From Gemmataceae bacterium (GTDB taxonomy: Bacteria; Planctomycetota; Planctomycetia; Gemmatales; Gemmataceae), in assembly GCA_901538445.1 (NCBI GenBank), contig LR594584.1:1148655-1212654 (forward strand): DNA of 64,000 nucleotides, in the 5' to 3' direction. The translations under genes were made by a program, and so were the position numbers. The notes beneath the pieces are model-generated. The model had not been told where the DNA came from. It did not search any database and worked only from the letters and a program-made list of their open reading frames with translations. Positions within the stretch are counted from its first letter, which is position 1; each line of letters begins with the position of its first letter. This document shows, one piece after another, positions 59,951 through 64,000 of the stretch.

Positions 59951-61447
59951 ATGTCCGCGGATCTCGTCGACTTGGTGCAGCGCCTGGGCCGCCCGCGGGT
60001 ACTCGTCGTCGGCGACGTGATGCTCGACCGGTACGTCTGGGGCAACGCCGAGCGGATCAGCCAGGAAGCGCCCGTCATCCTGCTCCGGGCCGACACCCGC
60101 GAGGAGCGGCTCGGCGGCGCGAGCAGCGTCGCCACCATGCTCCAGGCACTCGGCGCGCAGACCAGCCTCGTCGGCGTGGTCGGCCGCGACGCCGACGGGG
60201 TGCGGGCGGGCCAAATCCTCACCGACCTCGGCATCGACGCGAGCGGCGTGGTCACCGACACCGGGCGGCCGACGACGGTCAAGGAGCGGTACATCGGCCG
60301 CGCCCAGGACCGCCACCCGCAGCAGATGATTCGCGTCGATTACGAGAACCGCGCCGCCGTCACCGGGGACGTCGAGGCGCGGCTCATCGCGGTCGCCGAG
60401 GCGCAACTCGCGGACACTGACCTCGTCCTCGTCAGCGACTACGACAAGGGCGTCTGCACGCCGCGGGTGCTCGCCCGCGTCATCGCGCTCGCCCACCGCA
60501 GGGGCGTCCGCGTCGTCGCCGACCCGACCCGCGGCGGCGACTACTCGAAGTACATTGGTTGCTCGTCGGTCACGCCCAACCGCCTCGAAGCGGGTCTCGC
60601 GACCGGCCGCACGATCACCACGACTGCCCAGGCACTCGCGGCCGCGGCCGAACTCCGCGACCGGCTCGGCCTCGAAGCCGGGATCGTCACGCTCGACAAG
60701 GACGGCATGGCACTGGCGCACCGCGACGGGCGCTCGGGCATCTTCCCGACGCGGCCGCGGCAGGTGTACGACATCACCGGGGCCGGCGACATGGTCATGG
60801 CGTCGCTCGGGCTCGCGCTCGCGAGCGGGGCCGACTACGACGCCGCGATCCGCCTCGCGAACATCGCCGGCGGCCTCGAAGTCGAGAAGATCGGCGTCGC
60901 GACCGTCACCCGCGAAGAGATCCTCGCCGACCTCCTCCACGCTCCGTTCCGCACCGCCGACCAGCGCATCCCGGGCGCGGCGAAGGTCGCCGGGCTGCCG
61001 CAACTGCTCACCGACCTGGAGCGCCGCCGCGCCGCCGGCCAGCGGGTCGCGTTCACCAACGGGTGCTTCGACGTGCTGCATGCCGGGCACGTCCAGTACC
61101 TCGCCGAGGCGCGGCGGCAGGCCGACTGCCTCGTCGTCGGGCTGAACAGCGATTCGAGCGTCCGGCAGCTCAAGGGGCCGACGCGGCCCATGAACCCGGT
61201 CGAGGCGCGGGCGCTCGTGCTCGCCGGCCTGCAGGACGTGGACTTCGTCTCCATCTTCACCGAGCAGACCCCGCTCGCGCTCATCCGGGCCGTGCGGCCC
61301 GACGTGTTGGTAAAGGGTGCCGACTACCGCAAGTCCGACGTGGTCGGTGCGGACGTGGTCGAGGGGTACGGCGGCCGCGTCCACCTCGCCGATCTCCGCG
61401 ACGGGTTCTCGACGACCAGCCTCATCGAGCGGATGAGGGCGGCCTGA
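59951..61447 (+). CDS. hldE: Bifunctional heptose-7-phosphate kinase/adenylyltransferase
   Basis: Makes ADP-heptose for the LPS inner core. A GGAGG precedes the ATG at 59951. Residues 1-320 are a ribokinase-type HldE1 domain (VLVVGDVMLDRYVWG, GGASSVATML, YDITGAGDMVMASLGLA with the catalytic GAGD). Residues 345-498 are the nucleotidyltransferase domain (FTNGCFDVLHAGHVQYLAEA, LVVGLNSDSSVRQLKG, DVLVKGADYRKSDVVGADVV). The 498-residue length is close to normal. GmhA and HldD are not in the window. Confidence 0.96.
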   Translation: MSADLVDLVQRLGRPRVLVVGDVMLDRYVWGNAERISQEAPVILLRADTREERLGGASSVATMLQALGAQTSLVGVVGRDADGVRAGQILTDLGIDASGVVTDTGRPTTVKERYIGRAQDRHPQQMIRVDYENRAAVTGDVEARLIAVAEAQLADTDLVLVSDYDKGVCTPRVLARVIALAHRRGVRVVADPTRGGDYSKYIGCSSVTPNRLEAGLATGRTITTTAQALAAAAELRDRLGLEAGIVTLDKDGMALAHRDGRSGIFPTRPRQVYDITGAGDMVMASLGLALASGADYDAAIRLANIAGGLEVEKIGVATVTREEILADLLHAPFRTADQRIPGAAKVAGLPQLLTDLERRRAAGQRVAFTNGCFDVLHAGHVQYLAEARRQADCLVVGLNSDSSVRQLKGPTRPMNPVEARALVLAGLQDVDFVSIFTEQTPLALIRAVRPDVLVKGADYRKSDVVGADVVEGYGGRVHLADLRDGFSTTSLIERMRAA

Positions 61448-61459
61448 CCGGGGGGCGAC

Positions 61460-62530
61460 TTGCGAAGGATCGCGCTGTTCCTGCCGAACTGGGTCGGCGA
61501 CGTGGTCATGGCCACGCCCGCCGTTCGGGCCGTCCACGAGGCGTTCCCCGCGGCCGAGTTGGTCGCGGTGTGCAAGCCCTACGTCACCGACGTACTCGCC
61601 GGCTCCCCGTGGCTCCGGGACGTTGTGCTGTGCGACAAGCGCGGCCCGAAGCCGCAGCGGACGCTCGGTGTTGCGCGTGCGCTCCGCGAGAACCCGCCCG
61701 ACGCGGCCATTCTCTTCTCGAACTCGTTCCGCACGGCACTCATCGCCCGGCTCGGCCGCTGCAAGCGGGTCGTCGGCTTCGCCCGGTACGGCCGCAGCCT
61801 GCTCCTCACCGACCGACTTCATTGCGCCAAGGACCGCAGCGGCCGCTACCTCCCGACACCAATCATCAACGACTACAACCGCTTGGCGCTCGCGGTCGGG
61901 GCACGCGACCCGGGCCACAGGATGGAACTGTTCACGACGCCCGCCGACGAGGCGGCCGCCGACGCGGTGTGGGACCGGTTCGACCTGAAGCGGTACCCGC
62001 GGGTCGTGATCCTGAACCCCGGGGCGGCGTTCGGTGCGGCGAAGCACTGGCCCACGGCGCACTTCGCGCACCTCGCCAGGCTCGTCACGACGCGGCTCGG
62101 GTGCGGGGTACTCGTTCTGTGCGGCCCCGCCGAGCGCGACCTCGCCCGACAGGTCGTGGCCGAGAGCGGCACGCCGCACGCCGTCTCGCTCGCTGACAAC
62201 CCGTTGTCACTGGGGCTGACGAAGGCGGTGGTGCGGCGGTCGAGCCTGCTCGTGACGACCGACAGCGGCCCGCGGCACTTCGCGGCCGCGTTCGACCGGC
62301 CGGTCGTGACGCTGTTCGGACCGACGCACATCGAGTGGACCGAGACGTACTACCCGAAGGCGCTGCACCTGCAAAAGAAGTTCCCGTGCGGGCCGTGCCA
62401 GCAGCGGGTGTGCCCGATCGACCACCGGTGCATGCGCGACCTCACGCCGGCCGACGTGTTCCCCGCGGTCGAGGCGCTCCTCACGCGGTTCCCGCTGCGG
62501 GCCGAAAGCGGGGTGCCCGATGCCGCGTAG
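61460..62530 (+). CDS. waaF: LPS heptosyltransferase II-like glycosyltransferase (GT9)
   Basis: Transfers heptose from ADP-heptose to the LPS core. The TTG start at 61460 (MRRIALFLPNWVGD) is supported by its position at the family's N-terminal motif and by the GGGGGGCGAC upstream. GT9 motifs are LPNWVGDVVMATPAVRAV, NPGAAFGAAKHWP (nucleotide binding), LVTTDSGPRHFAAAF and LFGPTHIEWTETY. KKFPCGPCQQRVCPID near the C-terminus carries a Cys-rich stretch also seen in WaaF proteins. Its stop overlaps the next start by 11 bases. Confidence 0.93.
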   Translation: MRRIALFLPNWVGDVVMATPAVRAVHEAFPAAELVAVCKPYVTDVLAGSPWLRDVVLCDKRGPKPQRTLGVARALRENPPDAAILFSNSFRTALIARLGRCKRVVGFARYGRSLLLTDRLHCAKDRSGRYLPTPIINDYNRLALAVGARDPGHRMELFTTPADEAAADAVWDRFDLKRYPRVVILNPGAAFGAAKHWPTAHFAHLARLVTTRLGCGVLVLCGPAERDLARQVVAESGTPHAVSLADNPLSLGLTKAVVRRSSLLVTTDSGPRHFAAAFDRPVVTLFGPTHIEWTETYYPKALHLQKKFPCGPCQQRVCPIDHRCMRDLTPADVFPAVEALLTRFPLRAESGVPDAA

Positions 62531-64000
62531 CGTGCCGCGAACCGCGACGGTCTTCCGGCCCGCGACGCACCAACGTGGCGGGTGGGTCGAGGTGAACCCG
62601 GCGTTCGCCGAGCGGTTCCATGCGCTGGGCATCGACACTGCGGCGGGGTTCCTCGAACTCGCGGGCGAGGTCGTCAGCGGCCACCCGGACCGGCACGTCG
62701 TGCGGGTCGAACTCCCCGGGTTCGCGGCCGCGTTCTACCTGAAGCGGCAGCACGCGGTGACGTGGCGCGAGCGGCTCCGCAACTGGGCCGCGGGCTTCGG
62801 TCGGGTCTCGCGGTGCGAGCGCGAGGCGACCGTACTCAAGCAACTCCAGGCGTCCGGCCTGCCCGGCCCGCGCTGGGTCGCGGTCGGGGCCGACGGCCGC
62901 GGCCGCGCGTTCCTGCTCGTCGAGGAGGTCGCCGGGGCCCCCGACCTGCGTGCGGCCCTCGGTGACAGCGGGCTGTCACCGGCCGCGCGACACGTTCTGG
63001 CCGATCGCCTCGGGCGGCTGGTCGGCCGGTTGCACGCCGAAGGCTGGGGCACGCCGGACCTCACCGCCAAGCACCTGCTCGTTGCGCCCGGTGGCGAACT
63101 CACGCTCATCGACTGGCAGTCGGCGCGCCGCGTTCCGAACTTGCCGCAGCCCGAGCGGTTCGCGGCGCTGGCCGCACTGCACGCCTCGGTTGCGGATGAT
63201 CTCGCCTCGCCCCGGGACCGGCTCCGCGTGCTGCGGGCCGCACTCGACTCCGGTCGCGTTGCCCCGGTCGCGCGGCAGATTGAGCGGCTCGCGGCGAAGG
63301 CCCGCACGCGGCGGTCGATCCGCGACCAGCGACAGCCCATCGTCACCCCCGCGGCCCAGCGGCTCGTGTGGGTCGCCGGCGAGGCCGTGTGCGCGGTCCC
63401 CGACGTCGCCGCTATCTGGCCACGGCCTGCGGTCGCCGCCCCGTTCTACGACAGCGAACCCGCGGTGCTCCGCACCGTACTCCGCGACGGCCGCGAGGGC
63501 GTGCTGATCCGCGGTCGATCGGTCGCGCCGCTCGGGCGGCTCGTGGCGAGGCTCCGCGGGCGACCGTGGCGGTCGCCGGGGGTCACGCTCGGCCGCGTCC
63601 TGTTCCACCTCGAACGGTACGGCGTCCCGGCCCCGCGGCTGTTCGCCTTCGGCCAGCGGCTCGCCGGCCGCGCGACCGCCGAGTGGTTCGCGCTGCACGA
63701 ACTCCCCGGCGACGCCGTCCCCGGGTCGGTCGAGCCGCACACCGCCGAGCAACTCGGGCGAGTGCTGCGCCTGCTCCACGACGCCGGGTGCCGCCCGGTG
63801 GGCGAGCCGCTCGCGGCGTACGGCGTCTCGGCGCGCGGGGTCGCCGTGCGGGACGTGACGCGCGTTCGTCTGGTCCGGAAGGTGTCCCGGCAGGCGCGGG
63901 TCCACGACCTCGCGTCGCTGGTCGCGTCCGTACCGGAGTGGTCGCGGGCCGCCGCCGAAGCGGGCTATCTCGCCGGGCCGCGGGAGCGTATGGTGGCCCG
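62520..64000 (+). CDS. Lipopolysaccharide core kinase-like protein, tandem kinase domains (3' truncated)
   Basis: An ATG at 62520 overlaps the waaF stop by 11 bases and the frame stays open to the window end, at least 493 codons. The N-terminal domain resembles Kdo/heptose kinases of the WaaP/InaA type: AAFYLKRQHAVTWRERL (Lys of the ATP site), ECERE-like CEREATVLKQLQ helix, FLLVEEVAGAPDLR, and LHAEGWGTPDLTAKHLL with LIDWQSARR in place of the HRD and DFG motifs. From about residue 320 a second, similar kinase-like half follows (GRVLFHLERYGVPAPRLFAF, FALHELPGDAV, LLHDAGC). It probably phosphorylates core sugars; operon position supports this. Confidence 0.85.
   Translation, partial: MPRSVPRTATVFRPATHQRGGWVEVNPAFAERFHALGIDTAAGFLELAGEVVSGHPDRHVVRVELPGFAAAFYLKRQHAVTWRERLRNWAAGFGRVSRCEREATVLKQLQASGLPGPRWVAVGADGRGRAFLLVEEVAGAPDLRAALGDSGLSPAARHVLADRLGRLVGRLHAEGWGTPDLTAKHLLVAPGGELTLIDWQSARRVPNLPQPERFAALAALHASVADDLASPRDRLRVLRAALDSGRVAPVARQIERLAAKARTRRSIRDQRQPIVTPAAQRLVWVAGEAVCAVPDVAAIWPRPAVAAPFYDSEPAVLRTVLRDGREGVLIRGRSVAPLGRLVARLRGRPWRSPGVTLGRVLFHLERYGVPAPRLFAFGQRLAGRATAEWFALHELPGDAVPGSVEPHTAEQLGRVLRLLHDAGCRPVGEPLAAYGVSARGVAVRDVTRVRLVRKVSRQARVHDLASLVASVPEWSRAAAEAGYLAGPRERMVA

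Noticed and set aside
1-64000. tRNA, rRNA or other classical RNA genes
   Set aside because: I looked through the longer gaps for acceptor-stem and T-loop patterns and found none. A covariance-model search would be needed to exclude small RNAs in the AT-rich gaps.

Overview
The window is a gene-dense, GC-rich chromosomal segment from a planctomycete, most likely Gemmataceae (Gemmata and relatives). The placement is inferred from the combination of gene families: DUF1501 and Tat-exported Gfo/Idh/MocA proteins, a PVC-type propeller protein with a C-terminal CxxCH haem site, DUF1559 prepilin-like proteins followed by a small lipoprotein, a TIGR02996-like protein, an LEPR-XLL-like N-terminus on a secreted FG-GAP protein, several Ser/Thr kinases with extracytoplasmic tails, and a formylmethanofuran dehydrogenase subunit B homologue. 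I see no rRNA, tRNA, CRISPR array, insertion sequence or phage gene.

Layout. 1-8.1 kb: the end of a DUF1501 gene, an oxidoreductase, a DUF4261-like/TPR gene pair, an unrecognised protein with an internal duplication, and a HEAT-like membrane protein with a repeated SPLDESML tail. 8.2-9.6 kb: two divergent exported metal-related proteins (YHS type and a Cys-rich Csp-like four-helix protein). 9.6-12.6 kb: an AT-richer leader followed by a DUF1559-DUF1559-lipoprotein operon. 12.6-17 kb, all minus: rtcB-archease RNA repair pair, a small toxin-antitoxin-like pair with a TIGR02996-like protein, and fabH. 17-30 kb: large cytochrome-like protein, LRR protein, Ser/Thr kinase, NCS2 purine permease, an acidic/basic zinc-ribbon membrane protein, an S9 peptidase and fhcB. 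30-41 kb: thioredoxin-like protein, HAD phosphatase, a second FabH, an MlaF-like ATPase, peroxiredoxin, solute-binding lipoprotein, FHA protein, a frameshifted mutY and a secreted FG-GAP metalloprotease-like protein.

41-47.4 kb: a long non-coding AT-richer stretch, an ABC ATPase plus a large ABC-2 permease with a pseudopilin-like tail, and a 2-hydroxyacid dehydrogenase. 47.9-55.9 kb, all plus: rsfS, argS, obgE-coaX-mnmE-like (start/stop overlaps), a fumarylacetoacetase-family gene and a COG2509-type flavoprotein. 56-64 kb: a kinase with coiled coil and TPRs, then an LPS operon lpxK-hldE-waaF-core kinase that runs off the window end.

The strongest unexplained signal is a set of long, near-perfect inverted repeats in many of the intergenic gaps, mostly between convergent genes. 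Several belong to recurring families, and one copy lies inside the coding sequence of fhcB. Other points for follow-up are the duplicated module in the gene at 4923-6047, the SPLDESML repeats, the permease/pseudopilin fusion and the mutY frameshift.
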